Source: Vreelandella olivaria
GTDB lineage: Bacteria; Pseudomonadota; Gammaproteobacteria; Pseudomonadales; Halomonadaceae
NCBI RefSeq assembly: GCF_023507745.1
Contig: NZ_JALPZO010000081.1
Span: 1 to 64,000 of the forward strand
DNA: 64,000 bases
Direction: 5' to 3'
A model generated the notes under the pieces. That model saw only the letters and a program-made list of their open reading frames with translations, searched no databases and was not told the origin of the DNA. Positions 1 to 9,434 of the stretch are shown piece by piece. A program made the position numbers and the translations under genes. How positions within the stretch are numbered: position 1 is the stretch's first letter; every line of letters starts with the position of its first letter.

Positions 1-2
1 AG

Positions 3-176
3 TTTGAGATACCCTCAGTGTCCGAAGCGATAACGCGCGTGGGGCTGGCCGCCAAACTCACCAGTATCGGCAGTGCCGTAGGGGTTGGGCTGGACACCTA
101 CGCGACCCGTGACACTATCGCCGAGGCGTGCGCCACAGGGCGCGAGGAAGAGTGCCAAAGTAACCGGAGCCGATAA
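3..176 (+). CDS. Unknown protein, C-terminal fragment (5' end outside window)
   Basis: An open frame enters from the left edge and ends at TAA 174-176, giving the last 57 residues of a protein. The tail contains a small-residue-rich stretch (AAKLTSIGSAVGVGLDTYAT) that could pack as a helix, and ends in a polar part with two cysteines (ACATG...EEECQSNRSR). I do not recognise the family. It is probably a real gene because the frame is open from the first base and is followed three bases later by a clear hairpin terminator. The start and most of the protein lie outside the window. Confidence 0.55.
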   Translation, partial: FEIPSVSEAITRVGLAAKLTSIGSAVGVGLDTYATRDTIAEACATGREEECQSNRSR

Positions 177-178
177 TA

Positions 179-204
179 AAAAACCAGCGCTTGGGCTGGT
201 TTTG
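179..204. terminator. Bidirectional hairpin terminator
   Basis: An 8-bp perfect stem (AAACCAGC 181-188 with GCTGGTTT 195-202) has a 6-nt loop, a T run on the right and an A run on the left. It can end transcription of the gene entering from the left and of fdxA coming from the right. Confidence 0.75.
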
Positions 205-230
205 AGGTAGGTGATTACGGACAGGGGAAG

Positions 231-554
231 TTAACGCTCCAGTTTCTCAAGCTTGCCTGTTTTCCCATCCCACTCTTTGGCATCCGGAAGCGGATCCTTT
301 TTCTCAGAGATATTGGGCCATACGTCGGCCAGCTCCGCGTTAATCTCAATAAACTGCTCTTGGCCCTCGGGCAGTTCATCTTCTGAAAATATCGCCTCAG
401 CGGGGCATTCCGGCTCACACAGCGCGCAGTCGATGCACTCGTCTGGATGAATTACCAGAAAATTGGGGCCTTCATAGAAGCAGTCGACCGGGCAGACTTC
501 TACACAGTCGGTATATTTGCATTGGATGCAGTTCTCGGTAACGACAAACGTCAT
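231..554 (-). CDS. fdxA: Seven-iron ferredoxin FdxA (3Fe-4S/4Fe-4S)
   Basis: A 107-aa soluble low-potential electron carrier. Nine cysteines are seen at residues 9, 12, 17, 21, 25, 40, 43, 46 and 50. The CxxxxCxxxC pattern (17, 21, 25) with C9, and the CxxCxxCxxxC pattern (40-50), are those of Azotobacter-type 7Fe ferredoxins, which hold one [3Fe-4S] and one [4Fe-4S] cluster. The acidic C-terminal extension (residues 55-107) is typical of this family. The ATG at 552-554 follows an AGAGGG ribosome site. The gene lies directly downstream of mutS on the same strand (157-nt gap), as in pseudomonads. The physiological redox partner cannot be told from the sequence. Confidence 0.95.
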   Translation of the reverse strand: MTFVVTENCIQCKYTDCVEVCPVDCFYEGPNFLVIHPDECIDCALCEPECPAEAIFSEDELPEGQEQFIEINAELADVWPNISEKKDPLPDAKEWDGKTGKLEKLER

Positions 555-710
555 CTTGCTATCCCTCTTGCAGGACCGAGAGCGTTCCCGGTCATGGTCA
601 ATCGTGAATGGTTATAAATCAGCCGTTTTTTATAAGCTAAAAAAGTATGGGCGACATTCTAGAGGTGCCCTTATCCCGCGGCAAGCGTCACATGCAGCTA
701 AGGCCTGCGA

Positions 711-3287
711 TTACAGCAGTTCGCGCCATTGATATAGCAGTGTCAGGGCCTCCCTGGGCGTTAAACCATCCACATCAGCGTTTTCGAGCGCTTCAACGAC
801 AGGGTGCGGGGCGCTTGCGAATAAGTCATTTTGCTGAGGCGGGGCCACGCCAGTGGCAGAAATGGGGCGCAGCGGCTGTTGGTCAACATCGCGCTGTTCC
901 AGCGCCACCAGTTTGTCTCGTGCGCGGGCAATAACATGGGTGGGTACACCGGCTAACTGTGCTACCTGTAAGCCATAGCTCTGGCTGGCTGGGCCCGCCT
1001 CAATACGATGCATAAAGACTATGCTGTCGCCATGTTCGGTAGCTGTCAGGTGGATATTGGCAACACCTTCCACTTGGTCAGGGAGTGCGGTCATTTCAAA
1101 GTAGTGTGTGGCGAACAGCGTTAAAGCACGCGTGGTTGCCAGATGCTCGGCACTGGCCCAGGCAAGGGAGAGGCCGTCAAAGGTGCTGGTGCCCCGGCCA
1201 ATTTCATCCATTAATACCAGGCTGTGTTCAGTGGCGTTATGCAGAATATTGGCGGTTTCCGTCATTTCCACCATAAACGTTGAGCGTCCGCCAGCCAGAT
1301 CGTCCGAAGAGCCAATACGCGTAAAAATACGATCAATGGAGCCTATTTCAGCGCCATCGGCGGGCACAAAGCTACCACTATGGGCCAGCAGGGCAATAAG
1401 AGCGGTTTGACGCATATAAGTTGATTTACCGCCCATATTGGGGCCAGTAATAATCAACATATGCTGTTTGGGATTCAGTGTGACATCGTTGGGCACAAAC
1501 GGTTTGTCACTTACATGCTCCACTACCGGATGACGACCCGCAACAATGGCAATGCCGGTAGCATCACTCAGCAGGGGGCGTACCCAGTTAAGCGCGTCAG
1601 CTCGTTCCGCAAAGGCGCATAAAACGTCAAGTTCAGCCAGTGCCCGGGAGGTATTCTGTAGCGCATGCAGAATCGCATTCAGCTCCCCGAGCAGGCGGTC
1701 ATATAGCCACTTTTCCCGGGTAAGCGCGCGAGACTTGGCGGATAGTGCCTTATCTTCGAACTCTTTCAGCTCTGGAATGATAAAGCGTTCGGCATTTTTT
1801 AACGTTTGGCGGCGAATGTAGTCAGCGGGAGCCTGCTGTGCCTGGGAGCGCGGCAGCTCAATAAAGTAGCCATGCACACGGTTGTAGCCCACCTTTAGAT
1901 TAGCAAGGCCGGTGCGCTCGCGCTCCCGTAGCTCAAGTTGAACCAGATAGTCACCGGCATTTTCGGCCATACCACGGTGTTCATCCAGCTCGGCGTCAAA
2001 GCCCTCGGCGATGACACCGCCATCACGTATAACGACCGGCGGATTCTCTACGAGTGCACGGGTTAACGTGTCGGCCATCTCGGGATAGGGGCGGATGTGT
2101 GGCTTAAGGCTATCCAGGGCGCTGCCGCTGTCAATATCGCCCAGCAATTGCTCAAGCGTTGGCAGGGTGGCCAAGGCGTCACGTAGGCGTGCCAGGTCCC
2201 GTGGTCGAGCACTATACAGTGCCACCCGGGCAAGAATGCGTTCCACATCGCCAACATCGCCCAGGGTTTCACGCAGAGCCATATAGGCTGCATCAATGGA
2301 TAGTAGCGCAACACCTGCCTGACGCCGTTCCACGATATCCCTTTGGCGCAGCGGGCGGTTTAGCCAGCGTTTTAACAGCCGTGAGCCCATGGCGGTGGTG
2401 CAGGTGTCCAGCACGCTGGCCAGGGTATTGTCGCTGCCGCCCGCCAGATTGATATCGATTTCAAGATTGCGTCGACTTGCCGCATCAATCACCACCGCAT
2501 CATCGCGGTTCTCCACACTGATCGCGGTGACATGAGGCAGGCGCGAGCGTTGGGTATCGCGGGCGTAATCAATCAGTACGCCCGCCGCTATCAACGCCGT
2601 GGTCAAATGTGCGCAGCCAAAGCCACGCAGGTCTTTAACTTCAAACTGGTCGCACAGGCTACGCGTAGCGCTTTCCAAATCAAACAGCCACTCCCCCTGG
2701 CGGCGCAGGCTGCGCTTCTGTGACCAGGTGTCGGGCAGTGTCAGGCTTTCGGGGACCAATAACTCGGCAGGGGAGAGGCGGGTCAGCTCCGCCAGCATTT
2801 CGGCTTCACTTTCCACTTCCAGCACGTTGAAGCGGCCGCTGGAAAGCTCTAGCCATGCCAGGCCCCAGCTCTCTTTGCCCGGAGCTACGGACACCAGTAC
2901 GTTATCGCGGCGAGCATCCAGCAAGGCTTCATCGTGCAGTGTGCCGGGCGTCACGATACGCACTACCTGACGCTCCACCGGGCCTTTGCTGGTAGCCGGG
3001 TCGCCAATTTGCTCGCAAATGGCCACCGATTCGCCCCCGGCTACCAGGCGGGCTAAATAGCCTTCTGCGCTGTGGTAGGGCACACCTGCCATGGGGATGG
3101 GCTTGCCACCTGACTGGCCGCGCTGGGTCAGGGTAATATCCAGCAGTGCAGCAGCGCGCTTGGCATCGTCGAAGAATAGCTCGTAGAAATCGCCCATGCG
3201 GTAGAACAGCAGCACGTCAGGGTGTTCGCGCTTGATTGTCAGGAACTGCTGCATCATCGGGGTGTGAGAAGGATTGGCCTGGCTCAT
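711..3287 (-). CDS. mutS: DNA mismatch repair protein MutS
   Basis: An 858-aa mismatch-recognition ATPase that starts methyl-directed repair with MutL. The N-terminal mismatch-binding domain carries the GDFYELF motif (Phe34 and Glu36, the residues that stack and bond at the mispair). The lever/clamp middle region follows. The C-terminal ABC-type ATPase has Walker [10 protein letters not shown], a Walker B region ([13 protein letters not shown]) and the STFMVEM signature. A short C-terminal tail ends in LYQWRELL, similar to the tetramerisation end of E. coli MutS. Length matches the family (E. coli 853 aa). The ATG is preceded only by a weak GGGA site. fdxA follows on the same strand. Confidence 0.98.
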   Translation of the reverse strand: MSQANPSHTPMMQQFLTIKREHPDVLLFYRMGDFYELFFDDAKRAAALLDITLTQRGQSGGKPIPMAGVPYHSAEGYLARLVAGGESVAICEQIGDPATSKGPVERQVVRIVTPGTLHDEALLDARRDNVLVSVAPGKESWGLAWLELSSGRFNVLEVESEAEMLAELTRLSPAELLVPESLTLPDTWSQKRSLRRQGEWLFDLESATRSLCDQFEVKDLRGFGCAHLTTALIAAGVLIDYARDTQRSRLPHVTAISVENRDDAVVIDAASRRNLEIDINLAGGSDNTLASVLDTCTTAMGSRLLKRWLNRPLRQRDIVERRQAGVALLSIDAAYMALRETLGDVGDVERILARVALYSARPRDLARLRDALATLPTLEQLLGDIDSGSALDSLKPHIRPYPEMADTLTRALVENPPVVIRDGGVIAEGFDAELDEHRGMAENAGDYLVQLELRERERTGLANLKVGYNRVHGYFIELPRSQAQQAPADYIRRQTLKNAERFIIPELKEFEDKALSAKSRALTREKWLYDRLLGELNAILHALQNTSRALAELDVLCAFAERADALNWVRPLLSDATGIAIVAGRHPVVEHVSDKPFVPNDVTLNPKQHMLIITGPNMGGKSTYMRQTALIALLAHSGSFVPADGAEIGSIDRIFTRIGSSDDLAGGRSTFMVEMTETANILHNATEHSLVLMDEIGRGTSTFDGLSLAWASAEHLATTRALTLFATHYFEMTALPDQVEGVANIHLTATEHGDSIVFMHRIEAGPASQSYGLQVAQLAGVPTHVIARARDKLVALEQRDVDQQPLRPISATGVAPPQQNDLFASAPHPVVEALENADVDGLTPREALTLLYQWRELL

Positions 3288-3605
3288 GGTGATCCCGTGG
3301 TGTTGCGTCGGTTGAGATGATGCGCCGGGTGCGACCTTGGTAGCTTCAGCGCATCGTAGGCAAAGGCGATATTCTACGCAAAACTCCGCGCTTTTGCGCG
3401 GCGGTGTCAGTGGGGTTTTCGGTGGAGCGTTGGCGGCGGCGCCATGCCATGATTAGGAGTGGGCCGGGAACTGACCGGGTGGTTTCGGCAGGCGGCACAA
3501 GAAGGATAGAGGGGAAATATCGCGTTGTTAGGGTAGGAACGGTAATCTGATGATATAAGTCAGGGAGCGGCCGGGCGCTCCCTGATAGTAGGTGATTGTT
3601 GCCGG
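3288..3605. other. Intergenic region between mutS and azurin gene
   Basis: About 318 bases with no convincing gene. It holds the mutS 5' region, a GC-rich hairpin with a TTTT loop (CCGCGC 3386-3391 with GCGCGG 3396-3401), and the hairpin listed separately at 3560-3585. No repeat family or RNA gene was recognised. Confidence 0.5.
3560..3585 (-). terminator. Probable terminator of the azurin gene
   Basis: A perfect 10-bp inverted repeat (TCAGGGAGCG with CGCTCCCTGA) with a 6-nt loop lies 20 bases past the azurin stop. On the minus strand the bases after the stem are only moderately T-rich, so the terminator call is tentative. Confidence 0.5.
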
Positions 3606-4052
3606 TCAGTCGACCAGGGTTACGCTGCCACGCATCATCATGGAGTGTCCTGGGAAGCTACAGAAGAAGAGATATTCCTCGTCTTCTTGTAGCTTGGCCA
3701 CGTCGAAGGTGACCGAGGTACTTTCACCACCACCGATCATATCGGTATGGGCGATGACGCGCTCATCGTCGGGCGGCAGGTAGCCTTGGTCGGCCCCGGC
3801 AGTGATGGCAGCAGTAGCGAGGTCATTTACCTCGCTCTCCTTGGCCAATACCCAGTTGTGCCCCATTGAGCTCACGGGCATGGTGCCTTCATGTGTCAAA
3901 TTGACGGTGAAGGTGTCACAGCTCTTGCTGATCTCAATGGCGTCGGTATCGAAGGTCATCTGGTCGGTGGCAGCAATATCCACTTCGCACTCGGCGGCGA
4001 GAGCCGAAGAACTGGCCAAGAGTAGTAAAGCGACGGCAATCCAGCGAAGCAT
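3606..4052 (-). CDS. azu: Azurin (periplasmic type I blue copper protein)
   Basis: A 148-aa precursor with a classic signal peptide (MLRWIAVALLLLASSSALA, cleaved before AECEVD), giving a mature protein of about 129 aa, the usual azurin length. Copper ligands are visible: His in MGHNW, Cys in FFCSFPGH, His in PGH, and Met in the following SMMM stretch. The Cys3-Cys26 disulfide pair of azurins is also present. It carries single electrons in the periplasm between c-type cytochromes and enzymes such as nitrite reductase or peroxidase; the partner here is unknown. A longer in-frame reading exists, but the ATG at 4050-4052 has an AGGAGGGG ribosome site and starts the signal peptide. Confidence 0.95.
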   Translation of the reverse strand: MLRWIAVALLLLASSSALAAECEVDIAATDQMTFDTDAIEISKSCDTFTVNLTHEGTMPVSSMGHNWVLAKESEVNDLATAAITAGADQGYLPPDDERVIAHTDMIGGGESTSVTFDVAKLQEDEEYLFFCSFPGHSMMMRGSVTLVD

Positions 4053-4295
4053 GGTGTAACCCCTCCTACGTTTTCGATAATGAGATTCAATCCTAAAGCG
4101 TTGGAAAACAGACTGCGACCGACATCGCAGGAAATGCGGCAATTTACCGCAGTGCAGGGCGGGTGTCAGGGGCGCCCGAATACTGCCCGCGAGGTGCGAG
4201 GGCGGGTGTAGGCTCCAGCTGTCGCGAAAGAGTCAACAGGCGGAGAGGTGGTATGATGGATAAACATAGCGCGAACAGTTTCGAGGAGTATTTCC

Positions 4296-4829
4296 ATGGC
4301 CCATAGTGCTTCCATTCTAGCCAATCCCGATCTGAGCACCCTGGCCGAGCGTCTTGGTCGATACTGTCGTGAGCGTGGTGTGACGCTTACCGTTGCTGAA
4401 TCCTGTACCGGGGGAGGCGTGGCCAGTGCCATCACATCGGTGTCCGGTAGCTCGGACTACTTCGAGATTGGATACGTTACCTATTCTAATGCCGCCAAGA
4501 CTCGGCTGCTCGGGGTACCGGAAAACACGTTGGCGGAACAGGGTGCCGTTAGCGGTGACGTGGTCCGGGCCATGGTGGCCGGTGCCTGCCGTGACAGTGG
4601 GGCACAGTTGGGCGTGGCCGTTAGCGGCGTGGCGGGACCCGGTGGCGGAACGGTGGACAAGCCTGTGGGCACCGTATGGCTGGCCTGGGGTAATGCCGAA
4701 CATCAACAGGCCGAATGCTTTCACTTTCCTGGTGGCCGTCAGGAAGTGCGTGAACAGGCGGTGCGCGAGTCGCTGGCAGGGTTAGTGGCTCGTTTAACCA
4801 CCCAAGCTAAAAACAGCGAAAATAAATAA
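4296..4829 (+). CDS. pncC: Nicotinamide-nucleotide amidohydrolase PncC (CinA C-terminal domain)
   Basis: A 177-aa single-domain CinA_C protein. It deamidates nicotinamide mononucleotide to nicotinate mononucleotide in NAD recycling. Family motifs are VAESCTGGG (nucleophile-containing loop, residues ~34-42), GYVTYSN, GAVSGDVV, and VAVSGVAGPGGG followed by KPVGTVW. It lacks the N-terminal MoCF-like domain of long CinA proteins, as E. coli PncC does. The ATG has a GAGGAG site 7 nt upstream. It sits directly before recA, the usual gammaproteobacterial order, but recA has its own SOS promoter in the 89-nt gap. Confidence 0.95.
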   Translation: MAHSASILANPDLSTLAERLGRYCRERGVTLTVAESCTGGGVASAITSVSGSSDYFEIGYVTYSNAAKTRLLGVPENTLAEQGAVSGDVVRAMVAGACRDSGAQLGVAVSGVAGPGGGTVDKPVGTVWLAWGNAEHQQAECFHFPGGRQEVREQAVRESLAGLVARLTTQAKNSENK

Positions 4830-4852
4830 TCATTAAATATAGCGCTGAGGAT

Positions 4853-4880
4853 TTGTTTAGCCGCCAATCTTTGGCATACT
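4853..4880 (+). promoter_or_regulatory. Probable sigma-70 promoter of recA
   Basis: TTGTTT (4853-4858) and CATACT (4875-4880) are separated by 16 bp, with the SOS box immediately downstream over the expected start point. The hexamers are imperfect, as is common for recA promoters. Confidence 0.55.
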
Positions 4881-4881
4881 A

Positions 4882-4897
4882 CTGGCTAATTATACAG
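4882..4897. promoter_or_regulatory. LexA (SOS) box of recA
   Basis: CTGG-CTAATTAT-ACAG, inside TACTG...ACAG context, matches the gammaproteobacterial LexA consensus CTGT-N8-ACAG with one change. It lies 22 nt before the recA start codon, where LexA would block initiation until DNA damage. Confidence 0.8.
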
Positions 4898-4918
4898 CTT
4901 GTTACGAGGAATTTCTGA

Positions 4919-5980
4919 ATGGCTCAGGATGACAACCGCACTAAGGCACTCAACGCTGCACTCAGCCAGATTGATCGTCAGTTCGGTAAAGGCACGGTGA
5001 TGCGCCTGGGTGATGCGCCCCGCGTTGTAATGCCGTCAGTCTCTACTGGTTCGCTTGGGCTGGATATTGCACTTGGTATTGGTGGGCTACCGTTTGGCCG
5101 GGTGGTGGAAATCTTCGGCCCTGAATCATCGGGTAAAACCACGCTAACACTCTCTGTGATTGCTCAGGCGCAAAAACAGGGCAAGGTGTGTGCCTTCGTG
5201 GATGCTGAGCACGCGCTGGATCCAAGCTATGCCGAGAAACTGGGCGTCAATCTGGATGACCTGTTGGTATCCCAGCCGGATACGGGTGAACAGGCACTGG
5301 AAATCACCGACATGCTGGTGCGTTCCGGTGGTGTGGATGTGATTATCATTGACTCTGTGGCGGCGCTAACCCCCCGGGCTGAAATTGAAGGCGAGATGGG
5401 GGACTCTCACGTTGGCCTGCAAGCACGCTTAATGTCCCAGGCACTGCGCAAAATTACCGGTAATATCAAGAACGCCAACTGTCTGGTCGTTTTCATCAAC
5501 CAGATCCGTATGAAGATCGGGGTCATGTTTGGTAGCCCTGAAACCACTACCGGTGGTAACGCGCTTAAGTTCTACGCCAGCGTGCGCCTGGATATTCGCC
5601 GCACTGGCTCAGTGAAGTCGGGGGATGAGGTCACTGGTAATGAAACCCGTGTGAAAGTGGTTAAAAACAAAGTGGCACCGCCTTTTCGTCAGGCTGAGTT
5701 CCAAATTCTGTACGGCAAAGGTATTTATCACGCAGGCGAAGTCATCGACCTGGGGGTACAGTGTAACCTGGTGGATAAAGCAGGTGCATGGTACAGCTAC
5801 AAAGGCAGTAAGATTGGCCAGGGCAAGGCGAATGCAGCGCAGTACCTGGAAGAGCACCCGGACATTATGGAAGAAATTGAGTCTCAGATCCGTGCTCAGT
5901 TACTTGCCAAACCTGACCCGAAGAAAGAGGAAGCGCCTGCAACTGATGTAGCTCTTGATGGTGATGATGATCTGCTGTGA
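4919..5980 (+). CDS. recA: Recombinase RecA
   Basis: A 353-aa DNA-dependent ATPase that forms filaments on single-stranded DNA, performs strand exchange and triggers LexA/UmuD self-cleavage. Walker A is GPESSGKT (residues 67-74), Walker B is [12 protein letters not shown], and DNA-binding loop L2 lies around [19 protein letters not shown]. The acidic C-terminal tail ([17 protein letters not shown]) modulates activity. The ATG has an ACGAGGA site 8 nt upstream. The SOS box at 4882-4897 shows LexA control. recX follows after 44 nt. Confidence 0.99.
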   Translation: MAQDDNRTKALNAALSQIDRQFGKGTVMRLGDAPRVVMPSVSTGSLGLDIALGIGGLPFGRVVEIFGPESSGKTTLTLSVIAQAQKQGKVCAFVDAEHALDPSYAEKLGVNLDDLLVSQPDTGEQALEITDMLVRSGGVDVIIIDSVAALTPRAEIEGEMGDSHVGLQARLMSQALRKITGNIKNANCLVVFINQIRMKIGVMFGSPETTTGGNALKFYASVRLDIRRTGSVKSGDEVTGNETRVKVVKNKVAPPFRQAEFQILYGKGIYHAGEVIDLGVQCNLVDKAGAWYSYKGSKIGQGKANAAQYLEEHPDIMEEIESQIRAQLLAKPDPKKEEAPATDVALDGDDDLL

Positions 5981-6024
5981 GCTGCTTGGGATGCTGTTGA
6001 TGCCCCAAACGCTGAGTGAGCCTC

Positions 6025-6483
6025 ATGTTTGCCACAAGTGAGGCCACGCCGCGTGATGTCGCTATTCAGCTGCTGGCCCGGCGCGAGTATTCGCGTGCCG
6101 AGCTGGCGCGTAAACTGCACCAGAAATCCTTTGACGATGACGATATCACTGCCTGTCTGGATGAGTTGATTGAGCAGGACGTACAGTCAGATGCCCGCAT
6201 GGCGGAAAGTTTTGTGCGTTCGCGCATTGCACGTGGGCAGGGTGTCATCCGTATCCGAGGCGAGCTACGTCAGCGGGGAGTGGATCAAGGGACAGTAACG
6301 GAAGCGCTTGCTGCTGTGGCAGAGTGTGAATCCGTGGATTGGTTTGAGCTTGCCCGTGACACACTGGCACGGCGCTTTTCCTCTTCGGGTGATAGCCCCA
6401 AAGAGCGTGCCAAGCGCGAGCGCTTTCTTGCCGCTCGCGGCTTTGATTTTGAGCAAATCCGCTACGCGCTATCCTGCTTATAA
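6025..6483 (+). CDS. recX: RecA regulator RecX
   Basis: A 152-aa, mostly helical protein with the three RecX tandem repeats, e.g. ALARREYSRAELARKL, ARGQGVIRIRGELRQRG and RFLAARGFDFEQIRYAL. RecX caps or destabilises RecA filaments and inhibits the recombinase and coprotease activity. It is immediately downstream of recA without an obvious terminator, so it is likely co-transcribed and SOS-induced. A GTG at 6016 would add three residues (MSL); neither start has a strong ribosome site, so the exact start is uncertain. Confidence 0.93.
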   Translation: MFATSEATPRDVAIQLLARREYSRAELARKLHQKSFDDDDITACLDELIEQDVQSDARMAESFVRSRIARGQGVIRIRGELRQRGVDQGTVTEALAAVAECESVDWFELARDTLARRFSSSGDSPKERAKRERFLAARGFDFEQIRYALSCL

Positions 6484-6487
6484 GTTT

Positions 6488-6574
6488 GCTCAGGGCTTTT
6501 TATCCAACCGCTCAGGGCTGCTGTCAATTAGCTCAGGACTGTCTATTAACCCACTCAGGACTGTCCTGCCAACC
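6488..6574. repeat. Four degenerate ~22-bp tandem repeats between recX and alaS
   Basis: The decamer GCTCAGGRCT recurs at 6488, 6510 and 6531, and as ACTCAGGACT at 6553, with periods of 22, 21 and 22 bp. The unit is followed by a looser part that ends in AACC in several copies. No coding frame is suggested. The period is about two DNA helical turns. Confidence 0.7.
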
Positions 6575-6649
6575 GCCTCTTCTTCAGGTTCTCTTCAGCC
6601 GTTTCGCATTCTGCCACTAACTGCGGCTTTAGTCGTTTGACAACTACGT

Positions 6650-6655
6650 TATAAT
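6650..6655 (+). promoter_or_regulatory. Probable -10 element of the alaS promoter
   Basis: A consensus TATAAT lies 74 nt before the alaS start. A TTGACA at 6637-6642 is only 7 bp away, too near to pair with it; the best -35 at proper distance (TTTAGT, 6628-6633) is weak. Confidence 0.45.
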
Positions 6656-6728
6656 AGACCCTTTGCATCCCCAGTGGGTGGCGACGACAGCGCCCTGGGG
6701 CATCACGCTTTCTTGTCACGGATACCCT

Positions 6729-9338
6729 ATGAAAAGCGCAGAGATCAGACAGGCTTTTTTATCCTTTTTTGAAGAGCGGGGACACACTGTTGTGCCTACC
6801 AGCTCTCTGGTGCCGGGTAATGACCCGACACTGCTGTTTACCAACGCAGGCATGGTGCCGTTCAAGGATGTGTTCCTGGGTCGTGACCCGCGTCCTTATG
6901 TGCGAGCGACCTCTGCCCAGCGCTGTGTGCGTGCCGGCGGTAAGCATAACGACCTGGATAACGTTGGCTATACTGCGCGCCACCACACCTTTTTCGAAAT
7001 GCTGGGTAACTTTAGTTTTGGCGATTATTTTAAGCGTGATGCCATCCGCTTTGCCTGGACGTTTCTGACTGAAACGCTGGGTCTGCCCAAAGAGAAGCTC
7101 TGGGTGACGGTGCATGTCAGTGACGATGAAGCCGAACGCATCTGGAAAGATGAGATTGGTGTTGACCCTGAGCGTTTCTCCAGGCTGGACGAAGATAACT
7201 TCTGGCAGATGGGCGATACCGGCCCCTGTGGCCCTAGCTCCGAGATTTTCTTTGATCATGGCCCAGAGGTGTGGGGAGGCCCGCCAGGAAGCCCAGAGGA
7301 AGACGGTGACCGCTATATCGAGGTATGGAATCTCGTATTCATGCAGTTTGACCGTGATGCCTCGGGAACGCTGCACCCTTTACCCAAGCCTTCTATTGAT
7401 ACTGGCATGGGATTGGAACGTGTGGCGGCTGTTATGCAGGGCGTGCACTCCAATTATGAAATCGACCTGTTTCAGAACCTGCTGCAAGCCGCTGCCAAGG
7501 CGACAGGATATGCCGACACCACGACACCATCACTGCGTGTTATTGCTGACCATATTCGCTCCTGCGCCTTCCTGATTGCCGACGGTGTGCTTCCATCAAA
7601 TGAAGGCCGCGGTTACGTGCTGCGTCGGATTATTCGCCGGGCGATCCGCCATGGGCACAAGCTGGGTGCCTCTGAACCGTTCTTCCATAAACTGGTTGCC
7701 GCGCTGGATGCTGAAATGGGGGGCGCCTACCCCGAGCTTCGCGAAGCCAGCGAACAGATCGCCCGTGTATTACTGAAAGAGGAAGAGCAGTTTGCGCGTA
7801 CACTGGATCACGGTATGGGACTACTGAACGCCGTCCTTAAAGAGCTTGAAGGCGATGTACTACCCGGTGAAACCGTGTTCAAGCTCTACGATACTTACGG
7901 CTTTCCCTATGACTTGACTGCGGATGTGTGCCGCGAGCGGGAAGTATCCCTGGATGAAGAGGGGTTCCAGCGGGAACTGGAAGCTCAGCGTGAGCGTGCC
8001 CGTTCCGCCAGCCAGTTTGGTGCTGACTACAGTGCTGCCATTGAGTTGGAGGGGGAAACCAGTTTTACCGGTTATGACCACCTTGAAGACGAGGCGACTG
8101 TTACGGCCATTGTGGATGGTGAGGGTAATGCACTGGCGGCGCTGGAAGCGGGGCAAAAGGGTACCGTTGTGCTTGACCGCACTCCGTTTTATGGCGAGTC
8201 AGGTGGACAGGTAGGTGATACCGGTTACCTGCACGTCAGTGGCGGCCGGTTCCAGGTGACGGATACCCAGAAGCAGAGAGGTCATCACCTCCACCAGGGG
8301 GTGATGGTGGAAGGCACGCTCAATGTTGGAGCAAATGTGCGTGGCGAGGTGGATGCAAGCCTGCGAGCAGCAACAATTCGTAATCACTCCGCGACCCACT
8401 TGCTGCACAAAGCGCTGCGCATGGTATTGGGCGACCACGTTCAGCAAAAGGGGTCGTTGGTCAATGCGGAACGCCTACGCTTTGACTTTAGCCATTTTGA
8501 ACCGATGACCACTGAACAACTGGCGGAAGTTGAACGGCTGGTCAATGAGCAGATACTTGCCAATGCGCCGACGAAAATCGAGCAAATGAGCCTGGAGCAG
8601 GCAAAAGCCAAAGGGGCTGCTGCACTGTTTGAAGCAAAATATGCCGAGAATGTGCGCGTGCTAACGATTGGTGCGGATGACTTCTCGATTGAGCTGTGTG
8701 GTGGTACCCACGTAATACGAAGTGGTGACATTGGCTGTTGTCATATTATTAGCGAAGTGGGTATCGCCTCCGGTGTGCGCCGTATTGAAGCGATCACTGG
8801 TGAGAATGCACTAACCTACTTTAATGAACAGGAAGCCCGCTTGCAGCGACTGGGTGAGCGATTGAAAACCAAACCTGAGCAGGTAGAAGCGCGGGTTGAG
8901 TCGCTGGTCGAGCGTAACCGTACCCTCGAAAAAGAGTTGGAGCAGCTTAAAGCTAAGCTAGCCAGCGCTGCTGGTAGTGACATGCTTAGCCAGGTACAGG
9001 AGGTGCATGGTGTTAAGCTGCTGGTCACTCAGCTTGAAGGTGTTTCTGGCAAGGATCTGCGTGGCGTACTTGATCAGCTGAAAAATAAGCTGGGCTCAGG
9101 GGTTATTATGCTGGGCACAGTGGATAAAGCTGCTGGGAAAGTCAGTCTGATCGCTGGGGTTACCCAGGATCTGACTGGCCGGGTCAAGGCGGGAGAACTC
9201 GTTAATCACGTTGCCTCACAGGTGGGCGGAAAAGGTGGAGGCCGCCCTGATATGGCACAAGCGGGAGGTAGCCAACCTGATGCTCTGCCGGATGCGTTAA
9301 GCAGCGTTCCTGCTTGGCTGAAAAGCACGCTGAACTAA
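6729..9338 (+). CDS. alaS: Alanyl-tRNA synthetase
   Basis: An 869-aa cytoplasmic class II synthetase that charges tRNA-Ala. The N-terminal aminoacylation domain starts [18 protein letters not shown] and has [14 protein letters not shown]. The editing domain carries the zinc/water ligands HSATHLLH and [13 protein letters not shown]. The C-Ala domain follows a coiled-coil-like stretch ([18 protein letters not shown]). Length agrees with E. coli AlaS (876 aa). In-frame codons run further upstream, but the ATG at 6729 aligns with the conserved N-terminus. A terminator follows at 9344. Confidence 0.98.
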   Translation: MKSAEIRQAFLSFFEERGHTVVPTSSLVPGNDPTLLFTNAGMVPFKDVFLGRDPRPYVRATSAQRCVRAGGKHNDLDNVGYTARHHTFFEMLGNFSFGDYFKRDAIRFAWTFLTETLGLPKEKLWVTVHVSDDEAERIWKDEIGVDPERFSRLDEDNFWQMGDTGPCGPSSEIFFDHGPEVWGGPPGSPEEDGDRYIEVWNLVFMQFDRDASGTLHPLPKPSIDTGMGLERVAAVMQGVHSNYEIDLFQNLLQAAAKATGYADTTTPSLRVIADHIRSCAFLIADGVLPSNEGRGYVLRRIIRRAIRHGHKLGASEPFFHKLVAALDAEMGGAYPELREASEQIARVLLKEEEQFARTLDHGMGLLNAVLKELEGDVLPGETVFKLYDTYGFPYDLTADVCREREVSLDEEGFQRELEAQRERARSASQFGADYSAAIELEGETSFTGYDHLEDEATVTAIVDGEGNALAALEAGQKGTVVLDRTPFYGESGGQVGDTGYLHVSGGRFQVTDTQKQRGHHLHQGVMVEGTLNVGANVRGEVDASLRAATIRNHSATHLLHKALRMVLGDHVQQKGSLVNAERLRFDFSHFEPMTTEQLAEVERLVNEQILANAPTKIEQMSLEQAKAKGAAALFEAKYAENVRVLTIGADDFSIELCGGTHVIRSGDIGCCHIISEVGIASGVRRIEAITGENALTYFNEQEARLQRLGERLKTKPEQVEARVESLVERNRTLEKELEQLKAKLASAAGSDMLSQVQEVHGVKLLVTQLEGVSGKDLRGVLDQLKNKLGSGVIMLGTVDKAAGKVSLIAGVTQDLTGRVKAGELVNHVASQVGGKGGGRPDMAQAGGSQPDALPDALSSVPAWLKSTLN

Positions 9339-9343
9339 ACACG

Positions 9344-9376
9344 AAGGCCGGTGGCATTATTTGCTACCGGCCTTTT
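9344..9376 (+). terminator. Rho-independent terminator of alaS
   Basis: A perfect 9-bp stem (AAGGCCGGT 9344-9352 with ACCGGCCTT 9366-9374) is followed by a short T run. It begins 6 nt after the alaS stop. Confidence 0.8.
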
Positions 9377-9434
9377 GCTAAATCGCAAGAACAACATTCA
9401 CCCTCCATTCCCGAACGAATAGGAAAAACGGCAT

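Noticed and set aside
6637-6642. TTGACA before alaS as the -35 box
   Set aside because: Only 7 bp separate it from TATAAT, so both cannot serve the same sigma-70 promoter.
6759-7376. A 205-codon frame antisense to alaS
   Set aside because: It lies wholly within the conserved AlaRS catalytic domain and shows no motifs of its own.
9377-9434. A lysine riboswitch before lysC
   Set aside because: The gap between the alaS terminator and lysC is under 60 nt, too short, and no matching structure is seen.
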